A stretch of 30,707 bases of DNA, from positions 65,349-96,055 of the forward strand of contig FR896048.1 of NCBI GenBank assembly GCA_000435475.1, written 5' to 3'. This stretch comes from Cryptobacterium sp. CAG:338 (lineage in GTDB: Bacteria > Actinomycetota > Coriobacteriia > Coriobacteriales > Eggerthellaceae). Of the stretch, positions 1-8,322 are shown in pieces. A program made the translations under genes and the position numbers. The stretch's first letter is position 1, and every line of letters begins with the position of its first letter. Under the pieces are notes generated by a model. The model had not been told where the DNA came from. It made no database searches and saw only the letters and a program-made list of their open reading frames with translations.

Positions 1-2
1 GA

Positions 3-491
3 TTGTGTTCTCTAAAAAACAATGTTCTAAACCATGAAATAGATCCATCTTTTTATGAGGTAACTAACTCCAAACCTTTTCAGATATTGAGTAGAGCAAA
101 GTGTTGGTTTGAACATTATTTTTCCGGAGAGGAACCTTGTGTGGAAGTGCCTCTTCATCTGATAGGCAGTGATTTCCAGAGGGAAGTTTGGGAAATTCTT
201 CAAACTATTCCTTATGGTGAAACCATTACCTACGGAGATATTGCAAAACAAATTGCAACAAGACGGGGGCTTTCACGTATGTCTGCACAGGCAGTAGGTG
301 GTGCAGTAGGGCATAACCCTCTTTCTGTTATAGTGCCTTGCCATCGGGTTGTTGGGTCTAACGGTAATTTAACAGGATATGCAGGCGGCATTGATAAAAA
401 AGAAGCGTTGCTTACGTTAGAAGGAGTAGAAGTATCTAACCACTCTATATCGACATCGAAAAAAGCCACGCAGCCATTATCCCGAACATAA
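3..491 (+). CDS. ogt: Methylated-DNA--protein-cysteine methyltransferase, 5'-truncated by window edge
   Basis: Suicide DNA-repair protein that moves the alkyl group from O6-alkylguanine onto its own cysteine. The signature PCHRV with active-site Cys is present in VIVPCHRVVGSNGNLTGYAGG. The preceding winged-helix DNA-binding part is also clear (FQREVWEILQTIPYGETITYGDIA). The frame is open to the first bases of the window, and the visible part begins inside the small N-terminal domain, so roughly 20-30 residues and the true start lie upstream; the TTG at position 3 is unlikely to be the start. After the usual C-terminal LLxLEG there is a Ser/Thr-rich tail of about 20 residues. The 3' end overlaps the end of the convergent membrane-protein gene by 47 bp. 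Family assignment is secure; ogt rather than ada or adaB is a naming choice. Confidence 0.9.
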   Translation: MCSLKNNVLNHEIDPSFYEVTNSKPFQILSRAKCWFEHYFSGEEPCVEVPLHLIGSDFQREVWEILQTIPYGETITYGDIAKQIATRRGLSRMSAQAVGGAVGHNPLSVIVPCHRVVGSNGNLTGYAGGIDKKEALLTLEGVEVSNHSISTSKKATQPLSRT

Positions 492-1116
492 GTATAAAAA
501 CGAGATTATTCCAATATTCAGTTAAAGGTTTCCCTATTTTTAAGGGAAGGTACTGCCAGACAAATCCTAAGGTTATGGTAACTAAGGGAGTAATTGCGAC
601 CATCCATTGAGGAAAGCACGTTGTGCCGAAGAGAATGCTTACTGCGAGCAGTAATACACCTGCATAGGCTGGTATAACAACGGCTCGCGAAAAAGTAGAA
701 AAGCTCTTTTTCGGATTACTAAACAGCACACCAATTCCTACTTTTGAAGTAAACGATTGATGGGGAAGGTAGGGATGATGAGTAGAACTGTAAATGAGCG
801 TGAAAGCCAACAGAATTGCTGTAATAAATAAAAGGATAAAGCCTGGCGTACTGCTTGCTGCAAGGGGCAGCGTTGCAAAAGCTGCTGCATAGGGCAGTGC
901 TGCTACTGTGCAAAGAGTACTGCTGAAGTGAGTGTCAAAGAAATCATCGTGACTTTCAGGTAATTCGCGCATGACGATACAGTATGCCTGCGATGCGGTA
1001 TTGATTTCTAACTTTTCGGTTGATAGATGCTGGAGTAAATCGCCTGCAAGCATCATTAACGAACCGAAAAGCCCAACTACCATTCCGATAAGAAGGATGC
1101 TTTCCGAATCCATCAT
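445..1116 (-). CDS. Hypothetical six-helix integral membrane protein
   Basis: 223 residues with about six hydrophobic segments, near residues 6-25, 68-88, 92-110, 146-165, 171-190 and 204-221. A hydrophilic stretch with several acidic residues (about 30-62, including PESHDDFF) lies between helices 1 and 2. There are no catalytic motifs I can name. The arrangement recalls small uncharacterised membrane families such as DUF6796, but I cannot confirm that by eye. The start is fixed by AAAGGAG about 5 bases upstream of the first of two consecutive ATGs. The gene is convergent with the methyltransferase gene and overlaps its last 47 bp. Function unknown. Confidence 0.75.
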   Translation of the reverse strand: MMDSESILLIGMVVGLFGSLMMLAGDLLQHLSTEKLEINTASQAYCIVMRELPESHDDFFDTHFSSTLCTVAALPYAAAFATLPLAASSTPGFILLFITAILLAFTLIYSSTHHPYLPHQSFTSKVGIGVLFSNPKKSFSTFSRAVVIPAYAGVLLLAVSILFGTTCFPQWMVAITPLVTITLGFVWQYLPLKIGKPLTEYWNNLVFILMFGIMAAWLFSMSI

Positions 1117-1433
1117 GGGCGCTCCTTTCGTTCGTTGCTATAAACAACGTCCATAACCCCTCTTGCGCCTAAAAAAAGTATATAAATTGGCTGATAAACG
1201 TGTGTTTACAAGAAATAATTCGTCAGCGAACGGCGTAAAACTATCAGCTCATTGGATAAGTAATTCATCTCTTGTATAAAGCTATGCAAAGCTTGAACTA
1301 ATGGGTTTTATTTTCGGCGGTACAATACGGCAAGGGAGGTAACAAGAAGCAAGATTTATCTAATTAACACCACGTTTTGTAACGTACTGTGTGTAGATGC
1401 CTTGCGGGATTTTTCATATTGAACGGGGGACTC
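1117..1433. other. 317-bp divergent intergenic region with no recognised gene
   Basis: Lies between the minus-strand membrane protein and the plus-strand alcohol dehydrogenase, so it must hold both promoters. Visible items are a TATACT-like hexamer on the minus strand within the AT stretch near 1177-1185, a 7-bp inverted repeat GCTGATA (1190-1196) / TATCAGC (1242-1248), and an orphan Shine-Dalgarno-like AAGGGAGGTAAC at 1332-1343 with no start codon at the right distance. No RNA gene or terminator was recognised. Confidence 0.4.
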
Positions 1434-2633
1434 ATGAACGATTTTACGTTTTATTCTCCTACCGAATTTGTTTTCGGTAGAGGCATAACCGATAGTGTCG
1501 GAGAAAAACTATCTCAAAAAGGATATAAACGGGTGCTTTTGGTGTACGGGAAAGGATCCGTTATTCGATCAGGTACGCTAGATCGCGTAAAGAAATCTCT
1601 TGCAGCATCGCATATTGAGTTTAGTGATTTATCGGGAGTGAGACCAAATCCTGAAGTCAATCAAGTACGCGAAGGAATTGAGATTGCACGATCCTTTAAT
1701 GCAGACTGTCTTTTAGCAGTTGGCGGAGGAAGCACGATAGATTGCGCAAAGGCAATTTCTATTGGTGTTCCTTATGAAGGTGACGTTTGGGATTTCTTTA
1801 GTGGTAAGGCTGTTGCCTCAAAATGTCTACCGGTTTGTTGCGTGCTTACAATTCCTGCTGCTGGCTCCGAAGGTTCAAATTCATGCGTGATTAGCAATGA
1901 TGCTGAAAATAAAAAGAACGGATTAGGTAATGAACTTTTCTGTCCAGTGGTTTCTCTTATGGATCCTGAACTTACTTTTACCTTGTCACCGTATCAAACA
2001 GGCGCTGGTATTACCGATATGATTGCCCATATTTGCGAGCGTTACTTCAGCGGCGCACCTGCGGTTCCTGTTACTGACAACATTGCCTGTGGCTTGATTC
2101 GTGCCATTATCGATTCAGTAGAAAAACTCGTTGACGATCCATCTGATTATGATGCGCGTGCCAACATTATGTGGGCGGGAACTTTAGCTCATAATGATCT
2201 CGCAGGCTGTGGTCGCGCAAAGGGTGGTCGAGCAGGTGGTTGGGAAAGCCATGCACTCGAACATGCGCTATCGGCTCTCAATCCTAAGGTTACACATGGT
2301 GCTGGGCTGGCGGTGATTATGCCTGCATGGATGCGTTATGTTTGGCGGGAGGATCCTTCACGTTTTCTTAGTTTTGCTTATGAGGTATTCGGACTTGAAC
2401 CGAAAGATGGTCGGGAATCATCGATTGCCGAAACGGTGGAGGGTGCTATTGACGAATTGCAAGAGTTTTTCGTTCGTCAGACTATGCCTACCACTTTGGA
2501 AGAGTTGGACTTTACTGAAGGTGATATAGATACGCTGGTAGATATCGTGATTGCTGCAAAAGGTAATCCCTTTGGTGTGTTCAAACCTTTAACGGAAAAA
2601 GATATGAAAGCAATTTATTTATCTGCGTTTTAA
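1434..2633 (+). CDS. Iron-containing (group III) alcohol dehydrogenase
   Basis: 399-residue NAD(P)H-dependent alcohol/aldehyde oxidoreductase of the Fe-ADH (BdhA/YqhD-like) superfamily. The N-terminal Rossmann-like half carries the GGGST nucleotide motif (about residues 97-101, followed by DCAKAI). The C-terminal helical half supplies the metal ligands, readable as D195 and H199 (TDMIAH), H273 (WESHALEHALSA) and H288 (KVTHGAGLAVI). All four are present, so it should be active. The ATG at 1434 is chosen because GGGGGA sits 4-5 bases before it; an upstream in-frame start would add 15 residues without a good ribosome binding site. It is a single gene, convergent with the histidine kinase gene 17 bp downstream. 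The physiological substrate is unknown; disposing of reducing power during fermentation is the family's usual role. Confidence 0.9.
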   Translation: MNDFTFYSPTEFVFGRGITDSVGEKLSQKGYKRVLLVYGKGSVIRSGTLDRVKKSLAASHIEFSDLSGVRPNPEVNQVREGIEIARSFNADCLLAVGGGSTIDCAKAISIGVPYEGDVWDFFSGKAVASKCLPVCCVLTIPAAGSEGSNSCVISNDAENKKNGLGNELFCPVVSLMDPELTFTLSPYQTGAGITDMIAHICERYFSGAPAVPVTDNIACGLIRAIIDSVEKLVDDPSDYDARANIMWAGTLAHNDLAGCGRAKGGRAGGWESHALEHALSALNPKVTHGAGLAVIMPAWMRYVWREDPSRFLSFAYEVFGLEPKDGRESSIAETVEGAIDELQEFFVRQTMPTTLEELDFTEGDIDTLVDIVIAAKGNPFGVFKPLTEKDMKAIYLSAF

Positions 2634-2650
2634 AGGAATTTTGTAGGAAC

Positions 2651-3994
2651 TTATACTTTCGGAATAAACAGTCTAAAGGTAGTAATTCCTTGCTCGCTCG
2701 TGGCGGTAATATCTCCGCCGTGGGCGAGCATTATTTCTTTTGCGATCGCCAGTCCTAGGCCAGCACCCCCTTGCTTAGAGTTTCTTGAACTATCCTCTCG
2801 GAAAAATTTTTCAAAAATACTTTGAAGATGAGTGGGAGATATTTCCTTGCCTTTGTTTTGAATCGCGATGATGGTACCTTTTGGTGCTTGGATTATCTCA
2901 AGTTTAATAATGCTTTTGGGTTCTGCATAAGCGAGGGCATTACGTAAAACATTGGATGCTGCTCGAGCTAGTTTTTCTGGGTCAGCGAATATAACGAGGT
3001 TGTCAGAGGAATGGTTGTTAAGTTTTTCACTATTTTCGGTTGAGCTAGTGCTTAAGGATTTGTTTTGTGAAGTATCTGCTGTGGTATCGCTTGGGTTTGT
3101 TACACAGACTTCGATAGTGACATTTTTTTGTTTTGCTTCGGGATAAAAATCGTCTGCGATTTGCTGACAGAATAGTTCAACGTTAAAATTTTCCCGTTCG
3201 AGAGGAATTGATTGCAGATTGTAGCGTGTTATCTCGAACAGTTCCTCAATTAGTTCTTCAAGATGCTCTGCTTTATTGAGGGCAATTTCAGCATAGTGTT
3301 TACGCTCGGGATTGGGTAAAGTTTCGGGTTCTTTCAGCAAAGATAAGTAACCCAGAATTGACGTGAGGGGAGTTCTGATATCGTGTGCTAAATACGCTAC
3401 CAGTTCGTTTTTTCGCTTCTCGGCGTCCAGAGCATGTTGCTCAGCGGCAAGTGAATTCTTTTTTAGCGTGGTTAATTCGCTTCTAACAATCGAAAGATCT
3501 TCTGGAAGGTCTACGTTGGGGTCTTTGTCGGTCAAGAGTTTAGCAACTGAATAAGACAGGGTATCAAAATACTGTAACGACTTATTGAGCATAATGAAGG
3601 CAATACCTAAAGCACCAAGAAAGAAGAGACAGAGTGCTGTAGGGATTTTAAAAGAGCTTAGAGTGTTATAGATCGTTAAATCGCGCAGCGCATATTGCGT
3701 AGTTCCATCTTCGGTGGTGCCAGAATACACTTGCAAGTTGTACAGTTGTTCGGGAGTTGCGTTCTGTATAAAGGCATCGTATTGTTCAGGATTGTAATAG
3801 AGCCACTCTGATGTTCTATCTGCGATGGTATTGGCAATTTGGGGAACTAAAGCACTGTTTGCCCATATTGCCAGAAGGGCAAAACATGCTGTGTAAAGCA
3901 GGAGATAAAGAAGTGTTTTTCTAAAAAGAATGCCGCGTAAAATGCGTGCCTGGGGGCTTTTCGGTTGGTTTTTAATGTCCATGTAACTTTTCAT
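2651..3994 (-). CDS. VanS-like sensor histidine kinase
   Basis: Membrane histidine kinase, 447 residues from the ATG at 3994. Two transmembrane segments (about 27-45 and 118-138) bracket a short extracytoplasmic loop of about 70 residues. The phospho-acceptor box AHDIRTPLTSILGYLSLL puts the histidine at about 204. The ATPase domain has an N-box (NVLRNALAYAE), a VanS-style NKGKEIS box in place of the usual DxGxG, an FEKFFR F-box and GGAGLGLAIAKE. A Ser/Thr/Asn-rich insertion of about 33 residues (about 300-332) splits the region between dimerisation and ATPase domains and is unusual. The upstream start at 4048 would lie inside the regulator gene; the 3994 ATG leaves a 13-bp gap after the regulator's stop. 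Operon with the response regulator. The signal is unknown; the VanS resemblance suggests cell-envelope stress. Confidence 0.9.
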   Translation of the reverse strand: MKSYMDIKNQPKSPQARILRGILFRKTLLYLLLYTACFALLAIWANSALVPQIANTIADRTSEWLYYNPEQYDAFIQNATPEQLYNLQVYSGTTEDGTTQYALRDLTIYNTLSSFKIPTALCLFFLGALGIAFIMLNKSLQYFDTLSYSVAKLLTDKDPNVDLPEDLSIVRSELTTLKKNSLAAEQHALDAEKRKNELVAYLAHDIRTPLTSILGYLSLLKEPETLPNPERKHYAEIALNKAEHLEELIEELFEITRYNLQSIPLERENFNVELFCQQIADDFYPEAKQKNVTIEVCVTNPSDTTADTSQNKSLSTSSTENSEKLNNHSSDNLVIFADPEKLARAASNVLRNALAYAEPKSIIKLEIIQAPKGTIIAIQNKGKEISPTHLQSIFEKFFREDSSRNSKQGGAGLGLAIAKEIMLAHGGDITATSEQGITTFRLFIPKV

Positions 3995-4007
3995 TGTACT
4001 TTCGATT

Positions 4008-4703
4008 TTATAAGGTGATCTTGTAGCCAACGCCCCATGCGGTATCAATGAAGGTTTCCGATGAGTCGATATCTGCTAGCTTTTTGCGGAGGTGACGGAT
4101 GTGCACCATTACGGTATTGGCATCGGAGGCGTTGTAAGGGGTTTCCCAAACATCTTCAAATAATTTTTTAGTGGAAACAGGTTGCCCTTTTGCTTTTAAG
4201 AGCAAGGATAAAATTGCAAATTCTTTTGGTGTGAGATGAAGTGGCTGATCATGTAGAGTTGCCTCGTGGGAAGAGGTATCGAGTAAAATCCCGCGAGCAG
4301 AAAGAATATGACTTGTTTCTACGGCATCGAGTGTGCGTGTTCTGCGTAGACGCGCCTTAACACGAGCAATTAATTCTCGTGATTTAAAAGGCTTTGATAC
4401 GTAGTCATCTGCTCCTAGCATGAAGCCAATAACCTTATCGGTCTCTTCGTCTTTTGCGGAAAGGAAAATGATAGGAATTGAACTGGTTTCTCTAAGTTTG
4501 CGGCATAACTCAAATCCATCTATTCCAGGCATCATGATATCAAGAATGGCTAAATCAAACGTGTTGGCATGAAAAGTTTCGAGTGCTTCTTCGCCAGAAG
4601 TACACGTAGTAACCGTCATTCCTTCTTGTGAAAGAAGCGTTGCGACTAAGCTTGCAATGGCCAGTTCATCATCTACTACCAATATGTTTGCAGGTTTATT
4701 CAT
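4008..4703 (-). CDS. VanR/OmpR-family response regulator
   Basis: 231-residue DNA-binding response regulator. The receiver domain has the acidic pair D11-D12, phospho-acceptor D55 (AILDIMMPG), a switch Thr/Ser region (IIFLSAK) and K104 (SKPF). The C-terminal winged helix has LTPKEFAILSLLL and the VMVHIRHLRKKL recognition helix, then the WGVGYKI hairpin. The ATG at 4703 fits family length; a TTG 42 bases upstream would add 14 residues with no ribosome binding site. GAGGAG lies somewhat far upstream (about 16 bases). First gene of the two-gene operon with the kinase. Phased CTTAAG boxes directly upstream suggest that it regulates itself and the divergent peptidase gene. No vanHAX or D-Ala ligase genes occur in the window, so this is not a glycopeptide-resistance operon as such. 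Confidence 0.92.
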   Translation of the reverse strand: MNKPANILVVDDELAIASLVATLLSQEGMTVTTCTSGEEALETFHANTFDLAILDIMMPGIDGFELCRKLRETSSIPIIFLSAKDEETDKVIGFMLGADDYVSKPFKSRELIARVKARLRRTRTLDAVETSHILSARGILLDTSSHEATLHDQPLHLTPKEFAILSLLLKAKGQPVSTKKLFEDVWETPYNASDANTVMVHIRHLRKKLADIDSSETFIDTAWGVGYKITL

Positions 4704-4753
4704 GGAAGTAATTGTAAAGATCTCCTCAGCTGTTCTGATTAGCAAATGAGATT

Positions 4754-4812
4754 CTTAAGGAAATCTTAAGCCTTCTTAAGTAAGTTGTTGATTTTACTCA
4801 AGGGACTTTTAA
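4754..4812. promoter_or_regulatory. Phased CTTAAG box array in divergent promoter (candidate response-regulator operator)
   Basis: Three perfect CTTAAG hexamers at 4754-4759, 4765-4770 and 4775-4780, repeated every 11 and 10 bp, so all face the same side of the helix. A related TTTTAAGG lies about three turns further on, near 4807-4813. Direct repeats of one helical turn are typical binding sites of OmpR-family regulators; CiaR of streptococci, for example, uses TTTAAG-N5-TTTAAG. The array lies between the regulator gene (minus) and the peptidase gene (plus). That it binds this regulator is inference. Confidence 0.6.
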
Positions 4813-4860
4813 GGCGAGTTGGAAATAGTGTTTTGGTAGACCGAGAGAAAGGCTATCAAA

Positions 4861-5649
4861 ATGAGCTCTTATCACTACTATGAATCTCTTGCTTATCGAA
4901 AACCAGTGGATCCTTATACTGCTGAGCAGCAACAAGCAAACCGTCGGCTTTATGAGTCGTATTCACGAGCACAAAGATATTCGTCGAATAACATTATTTT
5001 TTCTTCTGAGAAAAGACGTAAGAAAAGAAGGCGCCTGCGTATACTTGCGATCGTTGGTATTTTGCTTCTTGTGATAATTGTGCTGTGCCAGGCGGTACCA
5101 GCATCTTTAATGACCAAAGATTTAATTGCGCCTACCAGCACTCCTCGAAGTGAGTGGCATAAAGGAGAAATGCCCTATTTATATCAAATTGATTCTCAAT
5201 GGTCAGAGAAATCATATTCGGGTGGAACAATGGCGGAAAACGGTTGTGGTCCGACCAGTTTAGCAATGGTGTATATCTATTTAACCGGATCCGATCAATT
5301 TGATCCGGTAGCTATGGGTGATTTTGCCCAGCGAGAAGGTTATGCGGTTGATGGAGCTACGGCATGGAGCTTTATGAGCGAAGGAGCATCTCAGCTCGGT
5401 CTTACCTCAGAACAATTACCAGCTGATCCAAACAGAGTACGAAACGAGTTAGCAGCGGGACATCCAATTATTTGTATCATGGGACCAGGAGATTTTACTA
5501 CCACGGGTCATTTCATTGTTTTATCGGGGATGACAGAAGATGGACGTATCGTGGTGCATGATCCTAATAGCGAAGTGCGTTCGTCGATGACCTGGGAACT
5601 CGAAACAATTTTAAACCAGTGTCAGAATTTATGGGCCTATAGTATCTAA
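4861..5649 (+). CDS. Membrane-anchored C39-like cysteine peptidase domain protein
   Basis: 262 residues. A Tyr/Gln-rich cytoplasmic N-terminus of about 48 residues ends in a very basic stop-transfer patch (KRRKKRRRLR), then one transmembrane helix (about 60-78), so the remainder should lie outside the membrane. The outer part matches the peptidase_C39_2 (papain-like) fold: Q113 as oxyanion residue (IDSQW), catalytic C129 in ENGCGPTSLAM, H217 in TGHFIVL, and D234 in HDPNS. The triad looks complete. Family members cleave peptides or trim cell-wall-associated substrates; the substrate here is unknown. The start is set by GAAAGG about 8 bases upstream. It is divergent from the VanRS-like pair across the CTTAAG array, and the uvrA-like gene follows after 32 bp, so co-transcription is likely. 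Confidence 0.82.
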   Translation: MSSYHYYESLAYRKPVDPYTAEQQQANRRLYESYSRAQRYSSNNIIFSSEKRRKKRRRLRILAIVGILLLVIIVLCQAVPASLMTKDLIAPTSTPRSEWHKGEMPYLYQIDSQWSEKSYSGGTMAENGCGPTSLAMVYIYLTGSDQFDPVAMGDFAQREGYAVDGATAWSFMSEGASQLGLTSEQLPADPNRVRNELAAGHPIICIMGPGDFTTTGHFIVLSGMTEDGRIVVHDPNSEVRSSMTWELETILNQCQNLWAYSI

Positions 5650-5652
5650 GCG

Positions 5653-5677
5653 TTATCCTTTATAAAGATAAGGATGG
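5653..5677 (+). promoter_or_regulatory. Small hairpin overlapping the ribosome binding site of the uvrA-like gene
   Basis: The 32-bp gap between the peptidase and uvrA-like genes contains the palindrome CTTTATAAAG flanked by TTAT and ATAA. It also allows an alternative pairing of ATCCTT with the AAGGAT that forms the ribosome binding site of the ATG at 5682. Either fold could lower translation of the downstream gene relative to the peptidase. Short and AT-rich, so weak evidence. Confidence 0.3.
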
Positions 5678-5681
5678 TGCG

Positions 5682-8273
5682 ATGATGTTCTCAAATGATG
5701 CTATGGCAACAAATGTCAGTGAATTTCAGGAACCACAGTGTATTGAGGTGCGGGGAGCGCGTACTCACAATCTAAAAAATATATCAGTTAAAGTTCCCCT
5801 TCATAAACTTGTAGGGATAGCAGGTGTTTCTGGTTCTGGGAAAAGCTCTCTTGCTCTTGGCACGCTCTACGCTGAAGGTTCAAGACGCTATTTGGATGCA
5901 TTGTCAACCTATACGCGACGACGAATAACACAAAGCGGACGATCTCAAGTTGATGAGGTGCTTCATGTTCCCGCAGCGCTTGCGCTTAGGCAACGTCCTG
6001 GTGTTCCTGGTGTTCATTCTACTTTTGGGACTTCTACGGAATTATTGAATATTTTACGTTTGCTCTTTTCTCGAGTGGGAAGCCATTGCTGTCCGAAAGG
6101 GCATCGTGTACCTCCAGGAATGAATGTCGCTCTAGAGCAGCCTTTTATTTGCCCTGAGTGCGGTGTTGAATTTTATGGCAAAGGCGCCGAAGACATGGCA
6201 TTTAACAGCGCGGGCGCTTGCGAGACTTGTGGTGGTACGGGTGTAGTACGAAAGGTCAATGAGGCTTCTTTAGTTCCCGATGAATCTCTTTCCATTGATG
6301 AGGGTGCAGTTTTACCTTGGGGAACCCTTATGTGGGATTTAATGAAGCAAGTTTGCAGGGAAATGGGAGTACGTACTGATGTCCCCTTTTCGGAATTAAC
6401 CGAACAAGAGAGGGAAATAGTCTTTCACGGTCCAGCAGAAAAGAAGCATATCTTATATAAAGCGAAAAAGGGTGATAACTTCGCTGAGCTTGATTTCACT
6501 TATTACAATGCTGTGTATACCGTAGAAAATGCACTTTCTAAGGTTCATGACGAAAAAGGGCTAAAACGGGTGGCTAAATTTCTTACAGAGACAACCTGCC
6601 CAGATTGTGAAGCTACTCGTTTTTCTTGCTCGGTTCGTTCAGTTCTTATTGATGGAATGAGCATCGCTGATGTATCAAAATTTTCTTTGACTGATTTGCT
6701 TGAGTGGGTAAAAGGGGTTCCCGAAATGAGTCCTGAGTCCGTGCGGGCAATGGCTCAAACTATTGTTGATGAGATGATAGAACCTATGGAGCGTTTACTT
6801 CAGCTTGGGCTGGGATATTTAACGCTTGATCGCGCTAGCTCTACGCTTTCAACAGGTGAGCGTCAAAGGGTGCAGTTGGCGCGTGCGGTACGAAATCGAA
6901 CAACAGGCGTATTGTATGTCCTCGATGAGCCCTCTATTGGCTTGCATCCTTCAAATGTGACTGGCTTACTTGGGGTAATGGGTGACTTGTTACGTGATGG
7001 TAATTCGGTTGTTGTGGTTGATCACGATATCCAGGTGCTTAAGCAGGTGGATCACCTTATTGAGTTAGGTCCTCGCTCGGGTGCGCAGGGAGGAGAAATT
7101 ATTGCGCAGGGTTCGTTGCAGGAGGTTTTAGCGAACCCCTCATCCTGCACGGTTCCTTTTATAACAGGTAAAGAGCAGGTTCGCGTTCGTAAGCGCAGCG
7201 AAACAATTCATTTGTTTGACGAGGGGGAGATATATCTAAGGACCGATAGGATTCATACGGTAAAACCCCTTGAAGTGCATATTCCGAAGGGGAAGTTAAC
7301 GGTAGTAACCGGTGTTTCTGGTTCTGGCAAAACCACACTTGTTCTAGAAAGCCTCATCCCTGCTTTAAAGGCAATCACTGATGTCGATAAGAAAACTCCA
7401 GCGCATATTCGTGAAATACATGCTGATCATATTGAGCGAGTGCAAGTAATTGACGCTAACCCTATTGGTACTAATGTGCGTTCTACGGTCGCTACCTATT
7501 CAGGTGTTTTAGATGATTTACGAAAGGCGTTTGCCAGCTTGCCAGAGGCAAAAGAACAAGGTTTGAAAGCAAGTGCCTTCTCGTACAATACAGGATTACT
7601 TCGTTGTTCAACGTGCGATGGTACGGGTCAGATTTCACTTGATGTTCAGTTTTTGCCCGATGTCGATATTCCTTGTCCTGATTGTCAGGGTTCACGTTAT
7701 GGACAGGCTGCCTATCGCATTAAACGCTTTGTGGAAGACTCAACTTTTGAAGAAAGCGCTCCCGTTTCAGAGCAGCTTTCTGATTTATCTCTTAATGCCT
7801 ATTCGCTTCCAGAGATTCTCTCTTTAACGGTTGATGAGGCGCTTCGTGCAACGAAAGGACTTAAGCGTGTTTCAGCAAAGCTTCAAGTACTTCAGGATTT
7901 AGGACTTGGTTATTTAACGCTAGGGGAAGCAACACCTGCTCTTTCTGGGGGAGAAGCGCAACGCTTAAAACTGGCAAGTGAGCTTAATAAGAGGCAAGAT
8001 GCTTCGGTATTTGTGTTCGACGAACCAACTATCGGATTGCACCCGCTTGATGTTGAGGTGCTTTTAGAAGTTCTTGAGCGCCTTCTTACTAAGGGAGCTA
8101 CGGTATTGGTAATTGAACATGATTTGGATGTTATTGCGAATGCTGATTACCTAATTGATATGGGTCCAGGTGGAGGAGAAGAGGGCGGAACCGTAGTATG
8201 TGCAGGTGTTCCCGAAGAAGTGTGTGAATGTGAAAAAAGTATTACAGGAATGTACTTAAAAGAGGTTCTCTAA
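5682..8273 (+). CDS. UvrA2-type UvrA paralogue lacking the UvrB-binding domain
   Basis: 863-residue tandem ABC ATPase of the UvrA family (canonical UvrA is about 940). Walker A1 GVSGSGKSS (K54), signature 1 LSTGERQ (about 389), Walker B1 VLYVLDEPS (about 410-418), Walker A2 GVSGSGKTT (K550), signature 2 LSGGEAQ (about 753) and Walker B2 VFVFDEPT (about 776-783). Zinc modules are visible as CPEC/CETC (about 157-183) and CSTC/CPDC (about 642-668). Between LLFSRVG and the first zinc module there are only about 25 residues where canonical UvrA has the roughly 110-residue UvrB-binding domain. That domain is therefore absent, as in UvrA2 and DrrC-type proteins linked to tolerance of DNA-damaging drugs. 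It is unlikely to replace UvrA in UvrABC repair. Start chosen at the ATG behind AAGGATGG. Followed by a strong hairpin terminator. Confidence 0.88.
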   Translation: MMFSNDAMATNVSEFQEPQCIEVRGARTHNLKNISVKVPLHKLVGIAGVSGSGKSSLALGTLYAEGSRRYLDALSTYTRRRITQSGRSQVDEVLHVPAALALRQRPGVPGVHSTFGTSTELLNILRLLFSRVGSHCCPKGHRVPPGMNVALEQPFICPECGVEFYGKGAEDMAFNSAGACETCGGTGVVRKVNEASLVPDESLSIDEGAVLPWGTLMWDLMKQVCREMGVRTDVPFSELTEQEREIVFHGPAEKKHILYKAKKGDNFAELDFTYYNAVYTVENALSKVHDEKGLKRVAKFLTETTCPDCEATRFSCSVRSVLIDGMSIADVSKFSLTDLLEWVKGVPEMSPESVRAMAQTIVDEMIEPMERLLQLGLGYLTLDRASSTLSTGERQRVQLARAVRNRTTGVLYVLDEPSIGLHPSNVTGLLGVMGDLLRDGNSVVVVDHDIQVLKQVDHLIELGPRSGAQGGEIIAQGSLQEVLANPSSCTVPFITGKEQVRVRKRSETIHLFDEGEIYLRTDRIHTVKPLEVHIPKGKLTVVTGVSGSGKTTLVLESLIPALKAITDVDKKTPAHIREIHADHIERVQVIDANPIGTNVRSTVATYSGVLDDLRKAFASLPEAKEQGLKASAFSYNTGLLRCSTCDGTGQISLDVQFLPDVDIPCPDCQGSRYGQAAYRIKRFVEDSTFEESAPVSEQLSDLSLNAYSLPEILSLTVDEALRATKGLKRVSAKLQVLQDLGLGYLTLGEATPALSGGEAQRLKLASELNKRQDASVFVFDEPTIGLHPLDVEVLLEVLERLLTKGATVLVIEHDLDVIANADYLIDMGPGGGEEGGTVVCAGVPEEVCECEKSITGMYLKEVL

Positions 8274-8322
8274 ACGTTTTTTAGGGAATGAATAATAGAG
8301 CGAATAAAAGCTTGATCAACAA

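Noticed and set aside
1332..1343. Strong Shine-Dalgarno-like AAGGGAGGTAAC
   Set aside because: No ATG, GTG or TTG at a usable distance downstream on the plus strand, so no gene can be assigned to it.
2651..4703. Glycopeptide-resistance (van) operon
   Set aside because: Only the sensor pair resembles VanRS. No D-Ala-D-Lac/Ser ligase, VanH, VanX, VanY or racemase gene is present.
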